12,546 nucleotides of DNA, from positions 4,080 to 16,625 of the forward strand of contig NVTH01000065.1 in the NCBI GenBank assembly GCA_002401525.1, written 5' to 3'. The DNA comes from Moraxellaceae bacterium (GTDB taxonomy: Bacteria; Pseudomonadota; Gammaproteobacteria; Pseudomonadales; UBA3067). Made by a program: the position numbers and the translations under genes. The notes beneath the pieces were generated by a model. That model was given only the letters and a program-made list of their open reading frames with translations, was not told where the DNA came from and did no database searches. Shown piece by piece: positions 1 through 6,572 of this stretch; the first letter of the stretch is position 1, and each line of letters begins with the position of its first letter.

Positions 1-654
1 GTCGAAGAAGTTTTTAAAATGATAGGCTATTTGCTCATGAAGCTTCTTTTGATTCCCTTTGACTGCGATTGCATAATCCCCACCACCGGCCACTATTTCT
101 TGAGCAATTGATTTCTGGCACCCCATTGCATCTATTGTAACAACAGCTCCTTTTAGCTCAAGCATCTGCAAGAGCTTAGGGATAGCGGTGATTTCATTTG
201 ATTTGTCATCCACTTTTTGTTGCGCTAGCACCAGTTTTGATTCAGTCGCAAATGCGCTTACCATATGAATCGCAGATTTATCACTGGCGGAGTCAAAGCT
301 TCGCCTTAAAGTCTTACCATCAATTGCAATCACATCACCGAATTCTTTCTGCATCCCTTCGACCCACTGAATAAAGCATTGTTTGAACTGACCGTGATCT
401 AGGCTCGAAATCACTCTATTAAAGGTGTTTTTTGAAGGAATTCCATTTTTTAATGGCGAAAATCTTCGTAAATAATCTATTTTTGATTCACCAAAATCCT
501 CAAAATCTCGCCAGCTTTCCGCTCCACAAATAACGCCGCAAAACATAATAAGAAGTATGTCGGGAAGTGAGTGAAGCTTATGGCGATCTATTCTTGGGTC
601 ATCCATTTCTTCAAAATGGTGTAGAAAACTAACATTGTTCGTTTTAACTGACAT
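1..654 (-). CDS. ISAs1-family transposase, C-terminus beyond window edge
   Basis: This is a DDE transposase that moves the insertion sequence. The frame is open for 218 codons from ATG at 654 to base 1 without a stop; the family is usually about 370-380 residues, so roughly the last 40% is missing because the window ends. The N-terminal part (residues 10-95, with FLHHFEEMDDPRIDRHKLHS and FCGVICGAESWRDFEDFG) matches the DDE_Tnp_1-associated domain typical of ISAs1/H-repeat proteins. The first catalytic Asp is in VIAIDGKTLRRSF (D112) and the second in VVTIDAMGCQ (D175), followed by DYAIAVKGNQ. The catalytic Glu would lie past the edge. No frameshift is seen, so the copy may be functional. An imperfect hairpin at 670-695, just upstream of the start, could limit its translation. 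Confidence 0.9.
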   Translation of the reverse strand, partial: MSVKTNNVSFLHHFEEMDDPRIDRHKLHSLPDILLIMFCGVICGAESWRDFEDFGESKIDYLRRFSPLKNGIPSKNTFNRVISSLDHGQFKQCFIQWVEGMQKEFGDVIAIDGKTLRRSFDSASDKSAIHMVSAFATESKLVLAQQKVDDKSNEITAIPKLLQMLELKGAVVTIDAMGCQKSIAQEIVAGGGDYAIAVKGNQKKLHEQIAYHFKNFFD

Positions 655-709
655 GAATTTTGCTTGCTGCCTTTAAAAACAATCAATTTTAAGGCGAAAA
701 GCTTCGGAA

Positions 710-1618
710 TTACAGCGTTTTATATGGGACAGCCCTGTGCAATAAGGCTGGCGAAATAAAGTGGGCCAAGATAAAAGGTTGCAAAATCTGAATGGTCGCG
801 GTCATGCCGTAAATGGAATCTGGATGACTATCTGAGCGTGGCACTTCTACTTCGAAATCGAATGTACGAGTATCGGAGTGACTAATAGGGGAAATGTAAC
901 GCACCTTGCCGGAAAGCTCCACGCCACTTTTTAGTTGCACATTAGCGCGGTCCCCTACTTGAACCTTGTTTACGGTTATTTCTGCTAGGCTGCCTTTTAC
1001 AACGATAACGCTGGTTTCAATTATATTTCCTAAGACAGTTCCGCCACGGACGAGCTGATTGGTGTAGGCGTCAATACGTTCCACGATACCGTGGATGTAG
1101 GATTTAATAAAAGACAAGTGGTAACTCTTGGCGGCTTGCCCTACTGCTTGTTCTGCGATTCTTAATTGCGAGAAGGCTTCTGCTAGCTGTTGTTCAGATG
1201 AGAGGTTTTTTTTCAGCAATGCTTGGGCTGATTTATATTCCAGACGGCGTTGCTCGAGTATTGCAGCCACTTTTGCGGTTCTCTCCTTCTCTAGCTTCAT
1301 ATCTGCAATGATTAATACTTGCCCAGGTTTAACATGATCCCCTGCCTTTACCAAAATTTGACCTAATCTTGCCTCGGCGACCGCAACAATGGGTTGTTGA
1401 TGTGGCGTTGCGGTGATGCCGTTGGTTTCAATTAAGGGTTGTATAGGCTCTGCAACCGAGTCAAATATTGCGACTTTGAAGAGTTCTTTTTGAATATTAT
1501 GATCGTCTTTGAATAGTGCGACTGCGTCTGGGGTGCCTTTTCCGCTGACCATCCAGGCAGTGGTTGATAGTAGGATAAAGCTGGCGATCCATTGGCCAGT
1601 GGTGAGTTTAACTTTCAT
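710..1618 (-). pseudogene. RND efflux periplasmic adaptor (HlyD/MFP family), 3' end disrupted by IS
   Basis: This is a membrane-fusion protein that would link an inner-membrane RND pump to an outer-membrane channel. Seen: an N-terminal membrane anchor or signal (residues 9-25, no lipobox Cys); first lipoyl-like half-motif around 78-110 (LGQILVKAGDHVKPGQVL); a Glu/Gln/Lys-rich helical hairpin about 110-165; the second lipoyl half around 170-200; and a beta-barrel domain ending in YGMTATIQI near 270. Native sequence runs to SPALL at about position 740. The last nine residues (HRAVPYKTL) and the stop are encoded by the IS, so the C-terminal membrane-proximal part, perhaps 70-80 residues, is lost. 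The start ATG at 1618 has GGA about 8 bases upstream. It is divergent from the TolC-type gene, its likely partner; the pump gene would be expected beyond the IS. Function is probably lost. Confidence 0.85.
716..737 (-). repeat. putative terminal inverted repeat of the ISAs1-family element
   Basis: Read on the minus strand this begins CAGGGCTGTCCCATATAA and lies exactly at the breakpoint of the adaptor gene. The CAGGG start fits the family. The partner repeat is outside the window, so the inner limit of the repeat is a guess. Confidence 0.5.
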
Positions 1619-1979
1619 TTTAAATCCAAGCTAAATCATTTACCCAAATGAGTTATAAATACGCTGATACGGATAATGCACCGTTGTAACTATCTTTTAT
1701 CGGTCTTTAATGGATTACTGTTTATAAGACTCCCATTAATGAAAGCTTAGGTGAAGAGCTAGGCGAGTTGAAATAACGGAAAGTGATTATAAGCGTAGGG
1801 TTAGATTTTATTGTTGGGTGTTGAATGAAATAATAGTGATCTTCAGGCGGTGGAGAGTCAAAGTGTCTAAGCTTTTAGAGTAATCCAAGAGGTAATTCCC
1901 TAGGAAGTTACACTGATAGGCGGTGATAGCGGTAGGAAATAGTAGTTACCTTATCCGATTGTTGTCACGGAAGTTGCCA
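1619..1979. other. divergent promoter region between adaptor and outer-membrane factor genes
   Basis: No plausible gene is seen in these 361 bases. They must carry the promoters of both flanking genes. Several AT-rich -10-like words occur (for example TATAAG near 1780), but none has a convincing -35 at correct spacing, so I do not place promoters. Inverted repeats include TCTAA-GCTT-TTAGA at 1866-1879 and the longer palindrome at 1892-1911. No regulator gene lies in the window. Confidence 0.6.
1892..1911. promoter_or_regulatory. operator-like imperfect palindrome upstream of the TolC-type gene
   Basis: The 20-mer GTAATTCCCTAGGAAGTTAC is symmetric at 8 of 10 base pairs around CCTAGG and ends 68 bases before the chosen start at 1980. 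Its size and place suit a dimeric repressor or activator site controlling the divergent efflux genes. This is inference from symmetry and position only. Confidence 0.3.
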
Positions 1980-3332
1980 ATGCAGTGTTTTAAGAAAATT
2001 CTCACGGTGCTGTTATGGCCGGTGGTTTCCGCCACTGTTTTTACATCGCAAACCCTGTGCGCAGAAGACCTAATACAGGCCTATCATCACGCATTAAGTC
2101 ATTCTCCAAGCTGGCGGGCCGCTGAATATAAATATCGAGCGGACCAACAAGTGACAGGCCTTTCTAAGGCAAATTTGCTTCCTAAAGTTACCTTTTCTGC
2201 TCATAAATCCTACTCGGGGCGAACCTACCCGATTCGCCCAAACGATGTGTTAGCGCCTCGAAAAGTCGATTCCTTTAATAACCTAACCGCTTCGTTAGAG
2301 TTTAGGCAACCGCTGTTTGATTTAGAGAATTGGATCCAGCATAAGAAATCAAAGCCCTTAACCAAAGCGTCGAAGACTGAACTTAACGCGGCAAAACAAG
2401 ACCTAATGATTGAAGTGGTGATCTCGTATTTTAATGTGCTTAAGACGGTGACTGATGTTATTTTCTCTGACATGGAACATGCGGCGATAAGGAAGCAGTT
2501 GGAGCAAACTCAGCAGCGACATAAAGCCGGCGTGACGGCTCAAACGGAAGTGGAAGAAGCCCAAGCAGTGTATGACCTGAGTAAGATTGATGTGATTTTG
2601 GCTGCCAATGGTTTAGCCATTGAAAAAGAAATGTTTGAATCTTTAACAGGCAGCAGCGCGGTGGGATTATATCCCCTTAAAGATTCTTCAGAAATCGAAA
2701 CTCTGTCTCTCTTGACCGCCGCTGAATGGGCAGGTATTGCGCAGCGTAATAATTTGCAAGTGCGTCAAGCAGAACTCAATTTAGAATCGGCCCAGTATGA
2801 ATCGAACCTACAAAAATCAAAACATCTACCCCGCCTTGATTTGACCGCTAATTACGACTACATATCGGCTTCAGGTGGATTCTTCGCTCATTCAAAATTG
2901 TCGAACATCGCTTTGCAGGTCAATCTTCCGCTCTACTCGGGAGGCAGCGTGAGGATTAAGGCGCAGCAAGCGCGCTACTTGGAATCCGCGCAGAAACAAC
3001 AGCTACAACTGGCCTTGAGAATAGCCACTCAGGAAACCAAAAATTTATATCGCACTGTGATGACTGATGTACAGCGAGTCAGTGCCCGCCGGCAAGCGAT
3101 TAAATCGAGCCAGAGTGCTTTGAGGGCTACTCATACCGGCTATAAGGAGGGCATTCGCAATGTAGTGGATGTGCTCCAGGCGCAACGAAACTACTTTGCA
3201 GCGAAGCGAGATTACGCTTACGCTCGATTCGATTATCTGGTGGATTATTTGCGCTTACGTCACAGTGCGGGAATCTTAACAGTTGATGATCTGGTTGCTT
3301 TTAATCAATTTCTTGATCCCGAGGGAGAATAA
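1980..3332 (+). CDS. TolC-family outer-membrane efflux protein
   Basis: This is an outer-membrane channel of a tripartite efflux or type I export system, a trimeric barrel with a long periplasmic alpha-helical tunnel. It is 450 residues from ATG at 1980, near the family norm. I prefer this start to the upstream in-frame GTG at 1923 because GGAAG lies 6 bases before it and the protein then begins with a clean signal peptide (MQCFKKILTVLLWPVV..., predicted cut after TLCA). The mature N-terminus EDLIQAYHHAL is typical of TolC-like proteins (E. coli TolC: ENLMQVYQQA). Two OEP repeats follow, about residues 30-225 and 255-440, with heptad-like helices and the strand-turn motif QPLFDLENW / LPLYSGG. 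It is divergent from the broken adaptor gene. It could also serve another pump, as TolC proteins often do. Confidence 0.9.
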   Translation: MQCFKKILTVLLWPVVSATVFTSQTLCAEDLIQAYHHALSHSPSWRAAEYKYRADQQVTGLSKANLLPKVTFSAHKSYSGRTYPIRPNDVLAPRKVDSFNNLTASLEFRQPLFDLENWIQHKKSKPLTKASKTELNAAKQDLMIEVVISYFNVLKTVTDVIFSDMEHAAIRKQLEQTQQRHKAGVTAQTEVEEAQAVYDLSKIDVILAANGLAIEKEMFESLTGSSAVGLYPLKDSSEIETLSLLTAAEWAGIAQRNNLQVRQAELNLESAQYESNLQKSKHLPRLDLTANYDYISASGGFFAHSKLSNIALQVNLPLYSGGSVRIKAQQARYLESAQKQQLQLALRIATQETKNLYRTVMTDVQRVSARRQAIKSSQSALRATHTGYKEGIRNVVDVLQAQRNYFAAKRDYAYARFDYLVDYLRLRHSAGILTVDDLVAFNQFLDPEGE

Positions 3333-3454
3333 ACACCATACTAGCGGATCTAAAATAGACGTAAGGTGTTGTTATAGTTTCAGAGTTAATGCATCCGAAT
3401 TATTACTTTTGAAGGGCGAGTGGAAGCCTCTAAAGAGCTTGCTCCCCGAAAACA

Positions 3455-3480
3455 AAAACAGGGCGTGGGGTTCCTGTTTT
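3455..3480 (+). terminator. probable terminator of the TolC-type gene
   Basis: An 8-bp perfect stem, AAAACAGG (3455-3462) with CCTGTTTT (3473-3480), encloses a 10-base loop. The descending arm ends in TTTT, which can act as the U-tract, and the ascending arm begins AAAA, so it could work in both directions. It lies 122 bases past the stop. The stem has only three G-C pairs, so strength is uncertain. Confidence 0.45.
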
Positions 3481-3496
3481 CCCTATCAGAGGTAGG

Positions 3497-3508
3497 GATG
3501 CTAGCATC
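3497..3508. repeat. perfect 12-bp palindrome
   Basis: GATGCTAGCATC is fully self-complementary and directly follows two small hairpins. It may be part of the termination region or a protein-binding site; nothing distinguishes these. Confidence 0.3.
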
Positions 3509-3668
3509 GCAGACTTTGTTTTAAATCATGTTGAGCGAGACGTCGTGCATGGAGCCTTCGCGCATTAATGTCAGATGAAGTAGTGCTGTGTAGTGAAGAC
3601 AGTGCCCTATCCACCGTATCATTCTATTGGCTTGCGCTGCTTTTTATAGCTAATTTTATTGTTTCATT

Positions 3669-3689
3669 AAAATAAAATATTTTTATTTT
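3669..3689. repeat. AT-only inverted repeat
   Basis: AAAATAAAA and TTTTATTTT are perfect 9-bp arms around TAT, followed by more T residues. It could act as a weak terminator or as a curved AT-rich element upstream of the promoter-like site at 3711-3737. It contains no G or C, so symmetry by chance is easy. Confidence 0.25.
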
Positions 3690-3710
3690 TTGCCTCGATA
3701 TTAGATAGAT

Positions 3711-3737
3711 AGGTGATCACGTCACCTCCGATATAAT
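3711..3737 (+). promoter_or_regulatory. candidate promoter with overlapping operator-like inverted repeat
   Basis: A perfect -10 word TATAAT occurs at 3732-3737. The region where a -35 and spacer should be is occupied by AGGTGATCACGTCACCT (3711-3727), perfect 6-bp arms around 5 bases. No good -35 is seen, so an activator-dependent or repressor-controlled promoter is possible. It would give a leader of nearly 290 bases before the radical SAM start and would include the small ORF at 3872. Confidence 0.3.
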
Positions 3738-3871
3738 TATCTTCGTTTAAAAGTCATAGATTTAGCGTTAAAGACTGTTGGCGCTGTTATAGGATGGTGC
3801 GAGGATCTCCCAGGGTTGTTCCCCGCCAATAATGAGTGAGTCAGGGGCTTTCTAGGTGACGGGGAGAGGCT

Positions 3872-3934
3872 ATGTTATCGTTGGCCTGGTTATCGTTGGC
3901 CTGTTTTCACTTTTTCTCTCGGAGTTTAGGTTAG
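3872..3934 (+). CDS. possible 20-residue hydrophobic leader peptide
   Basis: ATG at 3872 is preceded by GGGGAGAGG ending 2 bases before it, a strong ribosome-binding sequence though very close to the start. The 20 residues read MLSLAWLSLACFHFFSRSLG. The duplicated LSLAW/LSLAC block comes from a 15-bp tandem repeat that stays in frame. It lies in the leader of the radical SAM gene, 97 bases before its start, so it could be an upstream ORF or a small membrane peptide. I do not recognise a family, and an ORF this short can easily occur by chance. Confidence 0.2.
   Translation: MLSLAWLSLACFHFFSRSLG
3874..3903 (+). repeat. 15-bp perfect tandem duplication
   Basis: GTTATCGTTGGCCTG occurs twice head to tail (3874-3888 and 3889-3903) with no mismatch. 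Being a multiple of three, it keeps the overlapping small frame open. A recent replication-slippage event is the simplest origin. Confidence 0.85.
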
Positions 3935-3972
3935 AGGATATTAGTGTTTTCAGCCGCTGGTTGTAAATCTAA

Positions 3973-3984
3973 GCGTTTAAACGC
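3973..3984. promoter_or_regulatory. perfect 12-bp palindrome upstream of radical SAM gene
   Basis: GCGTTTAAACGC is fully self-complementary and ends 47 bases before the ATG at 4032, a typical operator position. There is no regulator nearby to assign it to. Confidence 0.3.
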
Positions 3985-3996
3985 GCGTTATTATCC

Positions 3997-4009
3997 TCAA
4001 GAATCTTGA
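3997..4009. promoter_or_regulatory. second palindrome upstream of radical SAM gene
   Basis: TCAAGA-A-TCTTGA has perfect 6-bp arms around one base and lies 22 bases before the start codon. It could be an operator overlapping the leader, or a small hairpin close to the ribosome-binding site (AAAGGG at about 4013-4018). Confidence 0.25.
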
Positions 4010-4031
4010 TTTAAAGGGTGTTTTTTTCATT

Positions 4032-4928
4032 ATGCAGCGACTTCCTATCCAGTACATTGAACCAGTATTTCGTCCACCCAGTGAAGGTAATTCTTTAATT
4101 ATCCAGGTTACCAACGGATGTAGTTGGAATAAATGTACTTTTTGCGATATGTATACCAGTGCGCCGAAGAAATTTAGAGTCCGTAAAGATGCAGAAATTA
4201 TCGGTGATTTATTGAAGGTTTCTAGGGCGTACAATGGCGTCAAGCGAGTATTTTTAGCGGATGGGGATGCCATGGTGCTGCCCACTCATCGCTTATTGAC
4301 TATATTGACAGCCATTAAAGATTTGTTGCCCAGTGTGGAGCGGGTTTCAGCCTATTGTTTGCCACAAAATCTTCGTAAAAAGTCAGTGGCAGACCTTAAA
4401 TTATTAAAGGACGCGGGACTAGGGATTGTGTATGTCGGCGCTGAATCCGGTGATGATTTGGTGCTGCAACGGGTCAACAAAAGTGAAACTTATGCGTCCA
4501 CTGCTGATGCCGTGTTAAAAATCAATGAAGCGGGAATTTTATCGTCAATGATGATTTTGAATGGTCTAGGAGGCAAACGTTATTCTGCGCAGCATGCTCA
4601 GAATACAGCCCGCTTGTTGAACGAATGTCAGCCGGATTTTGCTGCGACCTTGGTGGTGAGCTTTCCCCTAGGAATGGGGCGTTTCCAGGATGGTTGGGAA
4701 GGGGAATTCGAGGAGCTTAGTCAGCGTGAGTTGTTTCGGGAAATTGAAATGCTGATCGATAATACCCAGTTAACTAACACCATCTTCCGAAGCGATCATG
4801 CGTCTAATTACTTGGTTTTAAAAGGCGTATTGGGTGAAGACAAAGAACGATTATTGGGTGAGGTAAGAACAGCCATTATTAACCCCGAAAAAGCCGACTT
4901 AAGGGAAGATTGGCAGCGAGGATTGTAG
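4032..4928 (+). CDS. radical SAM protein with CX4CX2C cluster motif
   Basis: This is a 4Fe-4S enzyme that cleaves S-adenosylmethionine to start radical chemistry; the substrate is unknown. It is 298 residues. Cluster cysteines are C30, C35 and C38 in NGCSWNKCTFCDMY, giving CX4CX2C spacing rather than the usual CX3CX2C; the aromatic before the last Cys is the normal SAM-binding feature. Other radical SAM core elements: VFLADGDA (73-80), YVGAESGDD (134-142, the SAM ribose/carboxylate-contacting strand) and MMILNGLGG (173-181). The core fills residues 20-220, with a short C-terminal extension and no second cluster or B12 domain. It is closest in style to COG1032-like stand-alone radical SAM proteins. 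It is transcribed alone and converges on the thiolase operon, so context gives no substrate. The start has AAAGGG about 13 bases upstream, a weak signal. Confidence 0.8.
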   Translation: MQRLPIQYIEPVFRPPSEGNSLIIQVTNGCSWNKCTFCDMYTSAPKKFRVRKDAEIIGDLLKVSRAYNGVKRVFLADGDAMVLPTHRLLTILTAIKDLLPSVERVSAYCLPQNLRKKSVADLKLLKDAGLGIVYVGAESGDDLVLQRVNKSETYASTADAVLKINEAGILSSMMILNGLGGKRYSAQHAQNTARLLNECQPDFAATLVVSFPLGMGRFQDGWEGEFEELSQRELFREIEMLIDNTQLTNTIFRSDHASNYLVLKGVLGEDKERLLGEVRTAIINPEKADLREDWQRGL

Positions 4929-4956
4929 ACTTCCTAATGATTAAGTGCGTATTTGG

Positions 4957-4990
4957 TAGCGACGTCGACGAATGTTCTGTCGCGTCGCTA
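4957..4990. terminator. strong hairpin between convergent genes, probable bidirectional terminator
   Basis: TAGCGACG (4957-4964), a bulged T, then CGAC pair with GTCG-CGTCGCTA (4979-4990) around a 9-base loop: 12 base pairs with one bulge, mostly G-C. It sits midway in the 86-base gap between the radical SAM stop and the thiolase stop. No T-run follows on either strand, so it may block transcription imperfectly or protect the 3' ends. Confidence 0.5.
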
Positions 4991-5014
4991 TTGAGTGTGG
5001 CGGTTTACTTGCCC

Positions 5015-6160
5015 TTAAAGCTGCTCGTTGCTCATGATAATAGTGCCGCTGGCAGCGAACATGCCGCCGACGCCATGAGCAATTGAGATTTTAGCGTTCT
5101 CTACTTGCGCGGCCGCGGTGCCTCGCAATTGCCTAACGCTTTCTTGCAGAGCGTACATGCCATACATCCCTGAGTGCATGTAACTCAACCCTCCACCATT
5201 CGTATTCAAAGGCAATTGGCCTCCAGGTGCGGTATTCCTGCCGGCAATAAATTCTCCTGCGCAGCCTGGGTCACAGAATCCCAAATCTTCCAAGCCGTAG
5301 ATTGGTAGGTGCGCAAACGCGTCGTAAATCATCAAGTGATCTACGTCGCTGTGTTTAATGCCTGCCTCTTCAAAGGCCTTTTGCCCGGATACCCGGAATG
5401 CTTTGGAGGTAGTGAAGTCTTCCATTTGGCTGATTAAGGGTGTTTCAACGCTTTCGCCCGTACCGCGGATGTAGACCGGTTTTTGGGGCAGGTCTTTGGC
5501 CCTTTCAGCGCTGGTCAGTATCAGTGCTCCGCCGCCATCGGTGACCAAGCAACATTGCAGTTTCCGAAATGGGTAGGCGATCATCTTGCTGTCCAGCACA
5601 TCTTCTACTGTAATAGGCTCTTTAAAGGAGGCTCTGGGGTTTTTTGCGGCCCATTCGCGCTGCACAACAGAGACCATTGCCAGCTGCTCGTGAGTTAATC
5701 CATATTCCTTCATGTAGCGCAATACGGGAATAGTAAACATGGTGGGTGGCCCTGCCACTCCAAAAGGCATCTCAAATTGACCTGCTAAAGTGGTCGCTCC
5801 TCGTGGCCAGGTATTGCTGACGCCTACGCGTGAGCGTCCGCTTTCACCGTGAGTGATTAGCACTGTCTCACAGAGACCCGCGTTGATCGCCGCAGCGGCG
5901 TGGCGAACGTGAAGCATAAACGAGCAGCCTCCGACGCTGGTGCCATCCACCCATGTGGGGGTAATGCCTAAGTAGTAGGCGACATTGGTAGGGATTTCCC
6001 CTGCAGTGGCTACGCCGTCAATGTCTGAGGGTTTTAATCCAACGTCTTCGAGGGCGTTGAGGGCGGCGTCGGCATGGAGCTGTATTTGGGATAGATTGGG
6101 TATTTTGCCTAATTCAGTGGTTTCTGCTGTACCAACGATGGCAATGGAATTGGGTTTCAT
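5015..6160 (-). CDS. thiolase-like protein (SCP-x/Ltp lipid-transfer type), possibly a side-chain aldolase
   Basis: This is a thiolase-fold enzyme acting on acyl-CoA substrates. It is 381 residues from ATG at 6160; this start is preferred to the upstream in-frame ATG at 6217, which lies inside the previous gene, because GAGG is well placed and the protein then begins with the family-typical SIAIVGTAETTELG. Cys79 in SVGGCSFMLH lies where thiolases carry the nucleophile. The usual HPxGxxG box is replaced by NTNGGGLSYMHSGM (318-331), and the C-terminal CxG motif by AHGVGGM (361-367). IYDAF (278-282) and SY (326-327) place tyrosines roughly like the catalytic tyrosines I recall for Ltp2 aldolases. 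With the DUF35 partner one base upstream, a retro-aldolase or thiolase step in degradation of steroid-like or branched acyl-CoA side chains is likely. It could also be a plain lipid-transfer-type acetyl-CoA acetyltransferase. Confidence 0.8.
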   Translation of the reverse strand: MKPNSIAIVGTAETTELGKIPNLSQIQLHADAALNALEDVGLKPSDIDGVATAGEIPTNVAYYLGITPTWVDGTSVGGCSFMLHVRHAAAAINAGLCETVLITHGESGRSRVGVSNTWPRGATTLAGQFEMPFGVAGPPTMFTIPVLRYMKEYGLTHEQLAMVSVVQREWAAKNPRASFKEPITVEDVLDSKMIAYPFRKLQCCLVTDGGGALILTSAERAKDLPQKPVYIRGTGESVETPLISQMEDFTTSKAFRVSGQKAFEEAGIKHSDVDHLMIYDAFAHLPIYGLEDLGFCDPGCAGEFIAGRNTAPGGQLPLNTNGGGLSYMHSGMYGMYALQESVRQLRGTAAAQVENAKISIAHGVGGMFAASGTIIMSNEQL

Positions 6161-6161
6161 A

Positions 6162-6572
6162 TTAGGCCTCAGCAGGTTGGAATTTAGGCAGGTTGATTTC
6201 GTCGGTAAGCGCTTCAAAAGTGACCTTTAATGGCATGTCGAGTACCAATGCCTCAGGGGTTTGAGGACAGCCAACAATATTGCTCATCATGCGAGGCCCT
6301 TCTTCAAGCTCGACTACCGCAATAGAATGAGGGTTGTCGAACCCTGGTAAAGGGCGATGGTTGATGACGTAGGAATAGAGCGTTGCTTTGCCGCTGGCTT
6401 CGGTAATGGAGACTTCTCTGCTGGCACACTTAGGGCAAAAGGGACGAGGAGGGAAGTAGGTATGCTGACATTGGTCGCACTGTTGCAGTAAAAGTTGTTG
6501 GTTTTTTGCACCGTCCCAGAAATGCTGGGTTTCGGGAGTGGGGCGGGGAACCTGTTTTTTAAACTCTGCCAT
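6162..6572 (-). CDS. DUF35 zinc-ribbon/OB-fold protein, partner of thiolase-like enzyme
   Basis: This is a small accessory protein of the DUF35 (OB-fold, acyl-CoA-associated) family, 136 residues, full length for the family. A rubredoxin-like zinc ribbon is formed by C32, C35, C46 and C49 (CDQC...FCPKC). An OB-fold follows, about 58-120, with GKATLYSYVINHRPLPGF and PHSIAVVELEEGPRMMSNIVG, the signature region. Such proteins bind thiolase-like or aldolase partners and complete their CoA-binding channel, as in ChsH2-Ltp2 (family knowledge). The start ATG at 6572 has AAAAGGAAAA about 8-15 bases upstream. Its stop is separated by a single base from the thiolase start (TAA-T-ATG), so the two are translationally linked and probably form a complex. 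It is the first gene of the operon, with its promoter in 6573-6923. Confidence 0.85.
   Translation of the reverse strand: MAEFKKQVPRPTPETQHFWDGAKNQQLLLQQCDQCQHTYFPPRPFCPKCASREVSITEASGKATLYSYVINHRPLPGFDNPHSIAVVELEEGPRMMSNIVGCPQTPEALVLDMPLKVTFEALTDEINLPKFQPAEA

Larger units (their letters stand above)
1..737 (-). mobile_element. ISAs1-family insertion sequence, partial (one end visible)
   Basis: The element contains an ISAs1-type transposase read leftwards. Its upstream end is placed at 737, where the minus strand begins CAGGGCTGTCCCATATAA; ISAs1-family ends characteristically start with CAGGG (family knowledge). The boundary is supported independently: adaptor homology in the neighbouring gene is good up to the residues SPALL and stops exactly where this sequence begins. 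The other end lies outside the window, so the inverted repeat and the 8-10 bp target duplication expected for the family cannot be confirmed. If a duplication exists, its copy here would be at about 738-747. Confidence 0.8.
3333..4031. other. 699-base non-coding region rich in inverted repeats
   Basis: No convincing gene of normal size is present. From left to right I see: a terminator-like hairpin (3455-3480), a second small hairpin CCCTA/TAGGG (3481-3497), a perfect 12-bp palindrome GATGCTAGCATC (3497-3508), a 9-bp AT-only inverted repeat (3669-3689), a promoter-like site with an inverted repeat (3711-3737), a 15-bp tandem duplication inside a tiny ORF (3872-3934), and two palindromes just upstream of the radical SAM gene. 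No tRNA-like cloverleaf was found. Confidence 0.6.

Noticed and set aside
3283..3495. 70-codon frame overlapping the end of the TolC-type gene
   Set aside because: It starts inside the TolC gene in another frame, crosses the probable terminator and has no recognisable features.
3952..3967. AGCCGCTGGTTGTAAA here and AGCCGCTGGTTATAAA at 10881-10896, a possible shared recombination or attachment site
   Set aside because: One mismatch in 16 bases is about what chance gives in a window this long, and the flanks show no further similarity.
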